In this document: positions 36,886 to 52,120 of the stretch, piece after piece
How the letters are laid out: each line of letters starts with the position of its first letter
Numbering within the stretch: position 1 is the stretch's first letter
Origin: Crambe crambe
Lineage: Eukaryota; Porifera; Demospongiae; Poecilosclerida; Crambeidae
DNA: 64,000 nt
Assembly: GCA_963924555.1 (NCBI GenBank)
Contig: OZ004581.1
Location: 9,401,338 to 9,465,337 of the forward strand
Direction of reading: 5' to 3'
Notes under the pieces: model-generated
Database searches by the model: none
The model's input: only the letters and a program-made list of their open reading frames with translations
What the model was told of the DNA's origin: nothing
Program-made: the position numbers and the translations under genes

Positions 36886-38125
36886 ATGTCTACGTTGAGC
36901 AGTCCTTCCCCTAAAACAGGTCGGAAGGAGGCACCTAGTAAAGTCACCAAGGAGCGGCTGGCACATATTCTACAACAGGAAGTGCAAGAGTGCGGTCGGG
37001 TGGCGCGACAGCTCTGTCAACAGTCTAAATCCAGGGAGGTGGGTGTATCTCGTGTATCTGCTCACCTATCTCCTTTTATATACCATCTCTCCCTTGAATA
37101 ATATACTCGCAGGTATTATTGAAGGCAGCTAAAAAGATGGCCGGTCAAGAAGGAGCAATGGAAAACACACTTGCTGTAAGTCAACGACTTCTTTTATTTC
37201 AAAGAGAATATTCATTAATTTTCTTTTATAAGAACCTTCGCCAGATAGACCAGTTACTGGAGAAATCACTAGAACAGTGAGTCATCATAAAATAGTGTAG
37301 GGCTACTCTGATGGCTACCTTATTCTCTGTTTTCAGAACCAACAGCATAGGAGAAAGGTGAGTCAGTCATTAGATCAATTAGGTACTAGATAGCTAGTAG
37401 ATCCAGTCAATGTTATGCTTAAAAGCAAGGTGGGTTAATGACCCACAAGACAATGAGGACATGTACCTTTTTAATACTGGCTTATAATATGGTAAAGGGT
37501 TGACTGTGCCAGACTATCAGGCCAAAGAGGATCTAGGATAAGTATCATGGACAAAAGGCTTGGTCCCAAGTGTGTCAACATAGCCACCATTTACATGGCA
37601 AAAATATGCATGCTATCACAGTAGCAAGGGTTGGCTATGCAGGGGCGGATCTAGGCAGTCTTCTTCCGTGTTCCAGAAGACGGTCAAATATTTTTGATAT
37701 TAGGTAAAGATCGTCAGCGCGTGCGCGGACTGATTTTAATTGTTTGTTTGTCTGTGTATAATCGAATTCCATTATTAAAAAAAAAAAAAAAAAAAAAAAT
37801 TTTTAATTGAAGGTAAGCGCTTGCATTTGGTTAGTTTCAGCCAGTATAGTTTATTGCTAGCAGCTACAAGCTGCAGCTTAGCTAGCTACAGGCTATAGCT
37901 GAAGCTTTAGACATCGAGATAGCTGGGCCATCAGCACGCACGGGCGTGCCCCCGCGCGCGCAAGTGACAGGTGGAAGACTATCAATTTCAAGGGCTAGAT
38001 CCGCCCCTGCTATGCTACCATAGGCTTTATTGACTCTATTACATAAATGATGCAGGATGGAGCACACCAGTGTACTTCAGAGACAACTGACAGACTTGAC
38101 AGGAATATGGGCAGTTGACACATAG
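36886..38125 (+). CDS. BORCS7: BORC complex subunit 7-like protein, right copy, 116 residues
   Basis: Exons: 36886-37038, 37113-37175, 37233-37276, 37337-37357 and 38056-38125. It is identical in plan to the left copy, with a nine-base in-frame insertion at the end of exon 2 (MEN added before TLA). Intron 4 is longer because it contains the inverted-repeat element at 37641-38008. The frame is intact, so both copies can encode the protein. Confidence 0.65.
37641..38008. mobile_element. Non-autonomous inverted-repeat element (MITE-like), 368 bases
   Basis: The element begins AGGGGCGGATCTAG and ends CTAGATCCGCCCCT, a perfect 14-base terminal inverted repeat. It is flanked by a direct repeat GCTATGC, which occurs once at the empty site in the left copy (TTGGCTATGCTACC near 16511-16524). 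The target duplication reads as 7 bases, or 5 if the ends are taken as CAGGGG/CCCCTG. The interior has a pure A run (about 37779-37799) and no coding capacity. It sits in intron 4 of BORCS7-like. Confidence 0.9.
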
Positions 38126-38170
38126 ATTTTTTTTTTATTCATTCAAGTCCATCACAACAAAATTAATTTG

Positions 38171-39208
38171 ATGCGGGGGAGGATCTGCAGTAATAGGCGT
38201 GGCTCCTCCATGGCATGTAGCGATGAGGAACATAGTCGCAAGATTCTCTCGTATTGGACTGCTGAACGCATAAAGAATGCTCATCCTGAGCCTGATCCAG
38301 ACTTCATTCATACTGGTACAGAGCCTGACCCGGGCAACAAAGTCAAAGACACGGGTTACCATACAGACGCCATTTCCTCTTATTGGACTCGGGAGAGACT
38401 GGTCTCAGCAACTCCCGAGGCTGAACCTCTAGCTTGTGAAGACCAAGATGAAATAGACACACCGACAGCCACAGGAGAAGTAGAGGGCTTCCTAGAAATC
38501 GTTCCTGATGATAAAGTCGTGACGTTCCCTTACCAGAGTGTAGGCAAGCTATTCTACACCAAAGGCACTGCTGCCAGGAAGAGACACTTCCATGCGTCAG
38601 GATGGGTGGCCAACATCTCAACAGAACATCATGTAGTCCTAACTGCTGCACACTGTTTGGAAGGACTCGAAGGAACAGCAAAAAACATTTACTTTATTCC
38701 TGGCTTCATACCTCCCCACACTGAACCTTTTGGAAGATACCCTCAAATGCCTGGAGGGCAGGGGATAGCATGGGCTGTCAACCCCAACTGGGACCCTCAG
38801 CATGTGTTCAAGTATGATCAAGCTGTTATCAAATTAGATAAAGATCCGAGCACTGGAAAGTACGTTGACGAAGTTGTGAAGGCAATTCAGATCGTATCCA
38901 ATCAGACGTATTTGCCAAACTCAGAATGGAATACAATTGGTTACCCAGTGGCTAGGAAGAAGTCTGATAATCCAGATGGAAAGATGGTGGAACGAAGTGG
39001 TAAATACTACAGACGGAGCAGAGATGGTGGCTCTGTTCATAAATATGGCAATCTTGTGACTGGGGTCAGTGGAGGTCCATGGATTCTTGCTGGTTCAGGT
39101 GGTGCCAGTAATGGAGTCCACTGTGGGTCCATTCAGAGTGGCTCATTTCATTATGCAGTCTCATCTTACTTCAAATACAGTGCAGAAGACTTACTCAAGT
39201 TTTTTTGA
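38171..39208 (+). CDS. Trypsin-like (S1 fold) serine peptidase, intronless, right copy, 345 residues
   Basis: Same length and same catalytic residues as the left copy. The first 458 coding bases are identical between copies. The remaining 580 carry 12 substitutions, of which I count eight that change an amino acid (S/T, E/K, Y/H, T/A twice, F/C, V/A, N/D). None touches the triad. The gene converges on the TRIM-NHL gene, whose stop is 354 bases away. Function and doubts are as for the left copy. Confidence 0.85.
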   Translation: MRGRICSNRRGSSMACSDEEHSRKILSYWTAERIKNAHPEPDPDFIHTGTEPDPGNKVKDTGYHTDAISSYWTRERLVSATPEAEPLACEDQDEIDTPTATGEVEGFLEIVPDDKVVTFPYQSVGKLFYTKGTAARKRHFHASGWVANISTEHHVVLTAAHCLEGLEGTAKNIYFIPGFIPPHTEPFGRYPQMPGGQGIAWAVNPNWDPQHVFKYDQAVIKLDKDPSTGKYVDEVVKAIQIVSNQTYLPNSEWNTIGYPVARKKSDNPDGKMVERSGKYYRRSRDGGSVHKYGNLVTGVSGGPWILAGSGGASNGVHCGSIQSGSFHYAVSSYFKYSAEDLLKFF

Positions 39209-39561
39209 AACCCAAAGATATTAATTTTAGAGATTTAGCTGCCATTGTATTGTAGTAGGAATTTCTGAGTGTGGAAAAACAGTATGCTAGCTATCACCAA
39301 GTATTATGAACGTGCATCTCATACTAATGGACACACTTAGGACCCAGCCCTTTGTTGAGAGGTTTGTCTTTGGTTACATGGACTGTATCAGTGCAACCCT
39401 TGGCCTTGCATTGTTTATTTATTTTTTCCCCCTTCAGAATAATATAAATAGCTAATTATATAAACACATTACTATTTTAACCCATCAAAAATTAATGTTA
39501 ATTGTTGTACAGTTGGTGGAAAGTACGTAATTATTGGAAACAAGAAATAATTATGTTAAAA

Positions 39562-41692
39562 TTAAAACATTTGAAGTCTATTATTATCACTATCACACAC
39601 ATACACCACTCCACTGTTATCAACTGCTAGTCCATAAGGACAATTAAACTCTCCTGGTCTCTTTCCCATTCCACCAAATGAGGTCACAAACTGACCCTCA
39701 GAGGTGAACACAGAGATACGATGATTGTAAATGTCACTGACATACACAACACCATTCCTGTCGACAGTAATGCCATCGGGGCAATTAAATTCTCCCCTAC
39801 CCTTGCCACACCTCCCGAATGTCCTCAAGAACTGCCCCTTGGTTGTGAAGACTTGGATGTGATCATTACTACTATCAGCAACATACACGTTCCCAGTGTT
39901 GTCACAAGAAATATCCCATGGATACTTAAACTGTCCCTTGCCACTGCCTTCCCTACCAAAGGTGCTGGAGAAGGTGAGGTCAGAGTTCAGCACTTGAACA
40001 CGATTGTTGTAACTGTCCAGCACGTACACTTTATTGTTGGCAGCATTGAATGTAATTCCATGGGGGCCACTGAACTTTAGAGGTTCATCTCCTCTAATGC
40101 CCACTGCAGTGAGGAACTGGCCATCTGCTGTGAATTTCTGAATGCGATTATTATCACTATCTGCCACTAGAATGTTCCCATCACCATCCACTGCTACTCC
40201 ACAAGGGAGACGAAACTGTCCCTGACCAGAGCCATATGTTCCAAATGATTGGAGCTTCTTACCACTGGGACTAAAGATAGAAACACGATGTTTGTTCCTT
40301 TCAGTGACCACCACCTCCCCTTTCTGGTTGACTGCCACTCCAAAAGGACTCACCACTCCACCGACAGTTTGGATTGGAACTCCAAGCTTCTCAACTGGCA
40401 ACTTCACTACCACAGAAAATGGACTTCCACTGATGTGCTGTTCATCGACTTTGATGTGTAGCTGGTGTCTCCCCTTCAAGGTGGGCTGGTAGCTGATCTC
40501 ATACAGGTTCAGTTCTTTTCTCTCCACATTGGCTCTCACTGTGGCACCTGTTATCTCAGACACTAGTTCACTCTGCAGTGATTTGAGAGGCTTCGTATAT
40601 GGCCCCCCTTCGTGGTCGACAGTGAACACGATAGCAGTAGACTTCTCCCCCACCACTACATCTTCCAACCCCTTACCTTTGGCATGACATCTAGATGGAG
40701 ACAGTGGACCTTGAATGTAGACTTGGCCATAGTTTTGACACATCTCAGTGGCATCTGGAGAGGCTGAGAATATCATGTCTGCTTCTGTGTCAGGCTTCAA
40801 TACATCTGGTTGAAATGCTGTGGTCAGTTCCTTCACTTGCTTCACCAGGTTTGTCTTCATCTTCAGCACTTCTCCCTGATGACCTGTCTTCACTCTCTCC
40901 CTCACAAACTCCAGACAGCTGCTCAGCTGGACCTGGATGGTCTCCATCTGGTCCCTCTGGACTGCAAGGCCTTTCAGCTTCCCCTGAGTCATTCGATGTA
41001 ATTCACCGATCAGCTCGGTCTTCCTGACTTCGAGGGTTTCTATGAGTCGTCTGATGGAGTCATGTATGTTTGCTTCAATAGCTGCTCGCTGGTCGAATAT
41101 CTCCCCACAATGCTTGTCCAACTGTGCCAGTGCTTTGTTGACTGCTGCTAGTTTTTCCTCCTAGTTTTTCCTCCATTGGCTCTAGTGAACGTGTAAGTTC
41201 TCTCTCACACTTCTCGAATGCTTTACGTATTGGTTCATAGTCATGGTCGTGATGCTTACCTCCCCTAATAGCACATTCACAGCATATTAAAACACCACAT
41301 GTCTCACAGAAGAGCTTCAGTTCTTCTTCAGCATGTTCTGGACAGTTAGAACCCTTTCTTGGAGGAATGGGGTGTGTCGTGTCACCCTCTGTCTTTTCTT
41401 GACTGACTACTGGGTCTTTAGCTTCCTTGAAGGTGTCTCGGATTTCCAACATGCGGTTGATGTGGAATGCTGACTGGAGACCTGCCACTCCATTGGCTGG
41501 AATGGGTGTGGCTTGACGACAGGTTGGGCAAGTGAGGGCAAATTGTCCCTGCTGGTTTCGGACCACCAGTTTCACAAGACATTGCCTGCAGTACACATGC
41601 AAGCACTGGAGCGATTTGGGGTCAGTGTAGGTCTCAAGACAAATGGCACAGTTGAGTTGGTCTTCTAGTTTCTTGATGACTTCTTCAGCCAT
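39562..41692 (-). pseudogene. TRIM-NHL protein (RING, B-box, filamin, six NHL repeats) broken by a 13-base tandem duplication
   Basis: Animal TRIM2/TRIM3/TRIM71-type architecture: a RING E3 ligase module joined to an NHL beta-propeller that usually binds RNA or protein. Reading from ATG 41692: RING CAICLETY...CPTC, B-box CPEHAEEELKLFCETCG, coiled coil, filamin domain (KGLEDVVVG...GSPFSVVVK), then six NHL blades (GVAVDGDGNILVADSDNN and similar) to a stop at 39562. At 41148-41173 the 13-base unit CTAGTTTTTCCTC occurs twice, shifting the frame in the coiled coil. The paralogue at 58911 has it once, and without the extra unit the length is divisible by three. A sequencing error or allele-specific null are alternatives. 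It is apparently intronless. Confidence 0.85.
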
Positions 41693-41937
41693 TATTATTG
41701 CAATAGTTAGCTTCAAACTTTGTAAGGGGTGCGTGTGAATGCCCTTAAGTGCAGTCATGTGACATGATGTGAGGGATGTGAATGTGGTTAAGTAGTGATA
41801 GATAGTGGTAATTCATTTCCACCATGATATCATAGGCACTCTGAGTGCACAGTGAAGTGACTCAGGAGTGAGAAATGTAAATCATCATGAATGATAAAGA
41901 GATTGAAAGTTCCTTATTAATTGACTAGCTCTACTTT

Positions 41938-44043
41938 CTATCTTCTTGTGCGTTTTCCTCCATTGTGTTCTAGTTGACTCTCCAGTTCTCCCAGTTCACA
42001 CTCCCCACCTGCTCCATCTGAGAGCTTCCCGGGGGACAACTGCAAGTGTTTGGTGGGAGTGCCTTTGCTTCCACTGGTGGGGTAGGGGGCATATCCAGTA
42101 GGGTCCCACGGGGGAGGGTAGTAGTGCAAGTAACACAGGCAAGCCATCACGAAACCTAACATCCCTCCAACTGCAATGTCTGTACAGTGAACAAAGGTTG
42201 GATGATGATACATATGATCAAACCATAGATATTGACCTTTAAACTCTTACCACCGGGTGATACATTGATCCTCTCTCTCCCTTCCCAATGGTGTTTGTAG
42301 TCTTGGACCCTAACCCTCTCACCCTACCCCTGTGTTTGTAGTCTTGGATCTACCCTGTGACCCTCCCATCCCTAAACCCCACCCCTTGCTCACCATCCCA
42401 ATGGTGCTTGTAGTCCTGGAACCTTGAGATGCCCACCAACGCAGAGGCCAGTAGTGGACTGAGGGCCACACAGAGTCTCCACCCCTGACCACGCCCACTT
42501 GCCCTCAAGCAGTGCAGCTTCCCCAACAAGTAGAGACTCAAGTAGCCAAAGCAAGCAAACATCCCTACATATACACACCACCATCAGTGACTATCTCTTA
42601 TACTCGGGTAGCCAAAGCAAGCAAACATCCACACTACCAGTGACTACACTATCTACTAACATAAATGATGATACATACAGTGGAACCTCAAGGACAAACC
42701 TCTGGACAATCTAAAAGTACCTTTGTACATACACTCTATACTAAATAAGGACGACAAAGGATTATGTATTCGGAGGTTTCACTGCGATGTAGCCACAACT
42801 TGGAACTATAATCTTAGAGTGGAGATAGTGCAGTCATGACTAAAAGACTTAGTTTGAAACAGCTCATCTATCTACCTAAGGATTGTCATGTGTCGACCAT
42901 TATCAAACCATGAACGAACTACATAAATTATGCTCTACATACAGAAGACTCACAGGCAGCGTGGCCACTGGGAAAACTCTTCCTGCCTTGCTCGATGACA
43001 GCTGCATCACCACTGCACTGGTAGCCCGAGGTCAGCTTACCATCAGGGAAACAACGATAGAAAAAATCTGGTCTTGGCCTAATAGAAGACAATAAAATGT
43101 GTCACTATACAGGAAATATATACCACTAGGGGAAGTAAAGGAGATGGGGACACTATAGGGGGAAGTACAGGACCTATAGGGGAGGTGTCACTATAGGGAA
43201 AGGGAATTACTCCCTTACTTTTCTGAGAGATGCTGTCACCAAATGGCGGAATGGTTTTATTTCAGCTATCAAGATTGCCTAAAGTTGTGTCTTACCTGCC
43301 AACGGCTAATTTAATCAGGTTAGTGACCACTCCATTAAGAAAAGCAGACAAAGTTAAGCCTACAGAATAAGCACAGGAGATAAACATCAAGTATGAGGCA
43401 CATATTCATAATACTTTGGTACAAGCAAAAATAGTATGACATGGCAGTACAACCCTTGTCTTCTTATACACTCACTCCAATTACTACTGACCCCCTCTAC
43501 CTACCTACCTACTCACCTAGGAGACCTTGCTGTAGATCTACCTGCTGGCCAGTGGAAAGGTAGTGAGTGATTATGAAAGATGAAGGAATACCAATGGAGA
43601 TACCCTGAAAAATAAAGTACCGTGTTAAATTACATATACCGTGTATATTGCCCCAAGCTTATGTCGTGTTTTACCGAATTTCACCCTCAAGACTACTAGT
43701 AACCTCATACACTACTAGTTGCAGAGAACTAAAGTATGACTGCTAACATGAATGTGCCTAATGCTTGGCCGCAGTTAGCTATGTATTATGATGTATGTAC
43801 CAGTAAGATGTATGTAGGGACAGTATCATGCTTTGTGATGGGGTTCTTGTACAACCACAGCTCCTCCTGCTTCACCACTCGCTGAAAGGGAGTCACACCT
43901 TCTAAATACCTGAACAACACAACTGTATTTAACTCCTAACCAACTATTGAATCATTCTTATCTGACCAGAATACAGAGAAAAGTGTTATCCTGAGGACTA
44001 TCTCCAGCACCAGATCTGAATGTCTACGCAGAAAATTCAACAT
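41938..44043 (-). CDS. PLPP5: Phospholipid phosphatase of the PLPP4/PLPP5 type, 7 exons, 291 residues
   Basis: Integral membrane PAP2-superfamily phosphatase that dephosphorylates phosphatidate and related lipids. Exons on the minus strand: 43967-44043, 43801-43909, 43517-43604, 43296-43359, 42954-43078, 42394-42564 and 41938-42179, summing to 876 bases and all in phase. All three PAP2 motifs are present: [19 protein letters not shown] (motif 1), [11 protein letters not shown] (motif 2, His), and [12 protein letters not shown] (motif 3, His/Asp). [15 protein letters not shown] matches the family's N-terminal signature. The C-terminal tail is hydrophilic and lineage-specific. I cannot separate PLPP4 from PLPP5 by eye. 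It is head-to-head with ACTR1 (210 bases between start codons). Confidence 0.92.
42677..42785. mobile_element. Short inverted-repeat element, CAGTGGAACCTC ... GAGGTTTCACTG
   Basis: Clear terminal inverted repeats enclose about 85 bases without coding capacity. It lies in an intron of the PLPP-type gene. Confidence 0.75.
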
Positions 44044-44253
44044 CTTCGTTCTTCTTCGGGGACAAAAGCTATAGCACATTTTCCCTACATTATTCTAAAT
44101 CGAGCACACCAACAATGTGTGATGTGGTTGCTATAAAGCTAAATAACCGAAAAGAAGAAAGTAAAATTGCAATCTTAGTGTGACTCGACTGATCCGCAGG
44201 CTACCTCTCTGTGTCCAATCCTTGGTGATTCTTGGCACTTGCAGTAGGCAGCC
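44044..44253. promoter_or_regulatory. Head-to-head PLPP/ACTR1 promoter region
   Basis: Only 210 bases lie between the divergent start codons of the PLPP-type phosphatase and centractin. A shared bidirectional promoter is inferred from this spacing. No TATA box is evident. Confidence 0.6.
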
Positions 44254-47921
<3,668 letters not shown>

Positions 47922-48285
47922 GCAATATGTAATAATAATAGTGTTGAAATTGATGCAGTAATCAGGATTATAATGCAGTTTGGAATGAGGCACCTTCCAA
48001 CAAACTTATAATTTATTGTATGTACATGTACAGTATTTTATGTGAGAGATTTTTTTTGGTGGTAGCCTTTGCATTTCTTTTGCCCATTACATAAAAATTT
48101 TTTATTGTACTTCCGCTCCACCGCGTCCTCTGAAAAGGCGAGGGCCACTCCATTGGAACTTTGAACTTCGTACTTTGAACTTTAGTTTTTAATAATGCGC
48201 ACCAGATGACTCAGTGCTCGCTAGCTTGCTACCTCTTAAAGGCTTCAACTGCACAGCAGAGCAGCAGAGTGAGTCGAGAAAAACT

Positions 48286-50374
48286 ATGAGTGCTAGAACC
48301 TCTTCCCCATCCCAGCAGGATCCTGCAGCCACGGATGACCCCAGTGGAGAAAACTGTGATGAAGATGAAGAGGCTTATCACTCTGCTCCAGAATCTCCGG
48401 ACTCCAGTCACGTGATTCATGGAGACAAGAACTCAGCAGAAGATGGGGAAGGAGGTGGTGTGAGATTGGATAAGAATGAGGAAGCGGCAATTTTGAGGGA
48501 TCTTGAGAACTGCCGAGTTGGCAATGACCAGGGAGGGGGTGTGGCTGAAGAAAGAGAGGAGTTGTCTGAAGAACAGATAAAGGTCAGAGTGCAATATGGG
48601 ATGGAGAGGGGGGGGGGGGTGATTTATGTGTGTGATCATGTGATCATCTGCTAGTGGTTTGTACATTATGTGGATGATCATGTGACTGGCCAGCCAGTCA
48701 GCACTAGTGATCATGTGACTTTTATAGGAACTAAAGGAACGTGCAGGAAAGGCAAAGAAGGAAGGGAATGACCACTTCCAGAATGGGGGTATGTTGATGT
48801 TATCAGCAACACTTTATAGTGGAACACCCAATAAAAGGACACGCTCTGTCAAGACAAACCTCTCAACAATGGACAATCTAAAAGAAACACTCTGTACAAA
48901 ATAACCTCCAAAAGAGGACAACCTCTCTTCAAAGGATGGATCCCAAGTGTGTCCATTATTTGGAAGTTCCACTGTATATATTGATTTATGATATCATTGG
49001 CTCCTGTCGGCAATCATGCATATGTTTCTTTGCTAGACTACAGTTCGGCAATAGAGTGCTATACAGAAGCTTTGGAGCTGTACCCTAAGTCACGTGATGG
49101 TGAGTCTGGACTGTGTGACCATGAGAGAGCTGTCTGCTTTGCTAACAGAGCTGCTTGCCATATGAAGAAAGTGAGTCCCTTTAAAAAACTGTTAGGTAAG
49201 GTGTGGTCACCCTCATTTGCTCCACACTCGTAGGAGGAGAACCAGGAAGTTATAGATGACTGTACAGAAGGTGCGTTGTAACATAATGACCAGTAACCTC
49301 CAAATAATGGACACACTGGTAGAAAGGGGCTTGTCCTCTTTCAAGAGTGTCCATCAGAGGATTTGGGCTATAAGTAAGGCATGCTAGGGTTAATGTTGTG
49401 TGTCAGACTGTTATTTTTCAAATAGAGTATTTTCATTGCCGTAGCATTGAAGCTGGAGCCAAATTACCTAAAGGCTGTATTGAGGCGTGCTCAGTCGTAC
49501 GAAACTCTAGAGAAGTATGAAGATGCTCTAGAAGGTCCGTATGTATCACACATGTACTTCAGGATATCAGCAATGATCATGCATAGTCTTATAACAAATT
49601 AAAAGAGCTAATTAAAGTACCCAAAATTGTACTGTTCTTGTCTTTTGCAGACTACAAGAAGGTAGTTGAGTTGGATCCAACACAAGTGGGTGCTAGACAA
49701 GCTCTTATGGTGAGTCATCCATCATCCAATAAATTATAGTCTACCCCCTCCCTCCCTCCCTCCCTCCCTCCCTCTCTCCCTCTCTCCCTCCCTCCCTCTC
49801 TCCCTCCCTCTCTCCCTCCCTCTCTCCCTTCTCCTTGGTCCAGTATCTCCCTGATAAGATCAAGGAGCAACATGAGAAGTTGAAGACTGAGATGATGGGT
49901 AAGTTCACACCACAGATCTACATAATCTGGTAAAGGGTCTATAGTTTGAATTATGATTATGTGGTTGGTATGATAGCATGAGAAGTTGAAGGCTGAGATA
50001 ATGAGTAAGTTCATACCAGCAGTACAGGTCTGTACACAATCTGGTACAGCATCTTTTTTAGTTTGAACTGTATAATGTGGTTTATGCAATAACACTAGCC
50101 CTGAGCAAGTTAGTAACTTGGCAACCATGCAAACCATCCTTTATATCAAGCCAGTGTGTTTGCATACAGAGACCCTATCACAGACTCTATTACCTTCCAC
50201 ACTTCATAATTGCATTGCATTTCAACTGATGCACTTCTCTCTCTCTCTTGTTCTTCAGGCAAGCTGAAGGAGCTTGGCAATGCCATTTTGAATCCATTTG
50301 GCCTCTCAACAGATAATTTTCAATTCCAACAGGACCCAAACACTGGAGGTTATTCTGTCAACTTCAAGAGATAA
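48286..50374 (+). CDS. TTC1: Tetratricopeptide repeat protein 1, 8 exons, 282 residues
   Basis: TPR adaptor that binds HSP90 and Ras/G-alpha proteins. Exons: 48286-48582, 48728-48788, 49037-49170, 49234-49270, 49445-49534, 49651-49709, 49844-49898 and 50259-50374; total 849 bases, all in phase. The N terminus is acidic and disordered ([16 protein letters not shown]). Three TPR units follow: from about residue 108 ([21 protein letters not shown]), then [12 protein letters not shown], then [21 protein letters not shown]. The conserved C-terminal block is [22 protein letters not shown]. The ATG at 48286 was chosen as the first in frame; the frame is open further upstream without another ATG that I can support. 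Confidence 0.94.
48816..48976. mobile_element. Short inverted-repeat element, TAGTGGAACACC ... GAAGTTCCACTGTA
   Basis: Inverted ends and an interior with GGACAAC/ACCTC motifs shared with the element at 42677. It lies in an intron of TTC1. Partial relatives are seen at about 49288-49375 and 55513-55600. Confidence 0.7.
49743..49829. repeat. CCCT-rich polypyrimidine tract in TTC1 intron 6
   Basis: Alternating CTCC/CTCT units just upstream of the exon 7 acceptor. Confidence 0.9.
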
Positions 50375-50515
50375 AAACGGATGACAACCACCCCCTCTAG
50401 CACTTGCTCCCTCATCTCTCTCCCCCACCTCACCCCCTGATGTTATCTATGTGCGACTCTTTTTTTACTGATCAATGATTCTTTGCCTCAATGTAGATTT
50501 ATCCACTCACAATGA

Positions 50516-50521
50516 AATAAA
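50516..50521 (+). terminator. Candidate polyadenylation signal AATAAA for TTC1
   Basis: Lies 142 bases after the TTC1 stop and 89 bases before the convergent phosphomannomutase stop, so the two 3' ends may be close to overlapping. Confidence 0.55.
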
Positions 50522-50609
50522 AACCCAAGTTATTTCATTCATGAAAATAATAAAGTACTATATATAGAGTCAAATAAAGAACGACATAAGAATGAATAAT
50601 GTCTAAAAA

Positions 50610-52120
50610 TTAGCTATAGAAGAGCTTCTCCAGCTGTGCCTTGGTATCTTCAGGAGAGGTCACCCGGTGTCCAATAGTCCGCGAATCTTCATAAATTTCA
50701 TAATCATTTCCTCCTACGTGAGTCTTGTCTCCAAAGAAATGAATCTCCTTGTACTTCTCCTTTAGTAGCCCCAGGCAGAAGGTCTTGTCCCACCCCACAG
50801 GGAACACATCAAAGCTTATCTGTCCACCAATGGAAAAGTGGAGGCCTAAATCTGGAAATTGCTCCTTGCATGCTTCCACAAACTTTTCTCTTATTTTGTG
50901 CTCCTTATCGTATTCGAAGAACTCGATTCTTTCTTCCTGGGTGCAGTTGCGTCCTATAGGACAGACATTTATCAGGCCATTGCGGAACTCGATAAAGGTG
51001 CCCCTCTTCTTGGGGATGTTGAGATCGGCCGTGTAGCGAAGGCAGAAATTGATAAACTTCTTGATGGCTTCTTCACCGAGGTGTTTCTTGATACTCATAC
51101 GACTGAACTCTTTGCCGTTGTTGAAGGCCACCAGACCATTTTCAGAGAATACATAGTCATACATCTGTGTGACGTCATCTCCTCCCATTTGCTCCTGCAT
51201 CTTAGGTAAGTCAGAGCCCCCAACAATACCTTCAAATCACATGCACATGATTAGTGGAAGGAATGTCAATGCTACAAGGGCTACATGGTTCTGGTCTACT
51301 AGTTTGATGGGATCATAGTACATGGCATGGGTCAGGGTCATAGTACATGGCATGGGTCAGGGTCATAGTACATAATTAATTAGAGGTCATAAATTCATTA
51401 CAGTAATACATGGTCAATGTTGGGGATCACACTAATTGCAGAACCAAGAGATCTGCAGCTGGTGTCTGGATCACAATAACAAAGCCACCTACACAAACTA
51501 ACTCCATCAAAATCACACCACCTGATAAGAGGTCCACTGATCGTGTGCATACTTTGCAGCATGTATTTGATAAAAACACTATCTTCACACAAATTTAGCT
51601 AGCAGTTTTATTAAAACATTGCCCTATCCTAAATAAGGAGAAAAAGTTACGCTGATCTTTGAAGTTTCAGGCACTGAGCTATCAGTCTATTAGCAGTCTT
51701 ATCACCATATGATCAGCACATGATCAGATGAATGCTACAGCTGATTGGATCATAAATATATCTCTGCAAGAGGTCTTAAGGGGTGTGGCAATGTCAGAAC
51801 AATGATTCAACAACCAGTTAGCATTGTTCTTCACAAGCACCTATCATTCACACAGCCATAATCAACTGCACTCTGCACTCTGGAAGTTTACAGTTAACTA
51901 AATCAATAGAAGCGGGTAGCCTGATTAACTGCAGCTAACTTAACGAGCTGGAGGCTGATAATCAATGCAGTGCCTCCTGCTAGAAAAGTGACTTACCAAT
52001 GACCACTTTCTGCTTGAGTTTGATGAGGAATTCCTTCATATCTGGTTTGATGACCAGTCTAGACGGAGTCAAAGTCCCGTCCACGTCAAACAACACTAAT
52101 ACGTCTCTTTCTCCACTCAT
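50610..52120 (-). CDS. PMM2: Phosphomannomutase, 2 exons, 247 residues
   Basis: Interconverts mannose-6-phosphate and mannose-1-phosphate for GDP-mannose supply and N-glycosylation; cytosolic HAD-superfamily enzyme. Exons on the minus strand are 51997-52120 and 50610-51229 (744 bases, in phase). The nucleophile/acid motif is [12 protein letters not shown]. Further signatures are [68 protein letters not shown], and [18 protein letters not shown]. Length equals human PMM2 to within one residue. PMM1 versus PMM2 orthology cannot be fixed by eye. It is convergent with TTC1. Confidence 0.95.
51296..51371. repeat. Short direct repeats in the PMM intron
   Basis: The unit GGTCATAGTACATGGCATGG occurs twice, with a third partial GGTCATAGTACAT, at a period of about 29 bases. 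Confidence 0.8.

Larger units (their letters stand above)
22443..39700. repeat. Segmental duplication, right copy (about 17.3 kb)
   Basis: Direct repeat of 1643-18231. It is about 670 bases longer, mainly because of an inverted-repeat element at 37641-38008 and a rearranged insert at about 34229-34474 that the left copy lacks. Its left end has no 5' exons for the first gene. Its right end continues without a break into the full TRIM-NHL gene. Read depth was not available, so allelic haplotypes joined in assembly cannot be excluded. Confidence 0.97.

Noticed and set aside
38343..38681. Minus-strand frames of about 100 codons opposite the peptidase gene (also 16847-17155)
   Set aside because: They are antisense shadows of the peptidase ORF, which has the catalytic motifs on the plus strand.
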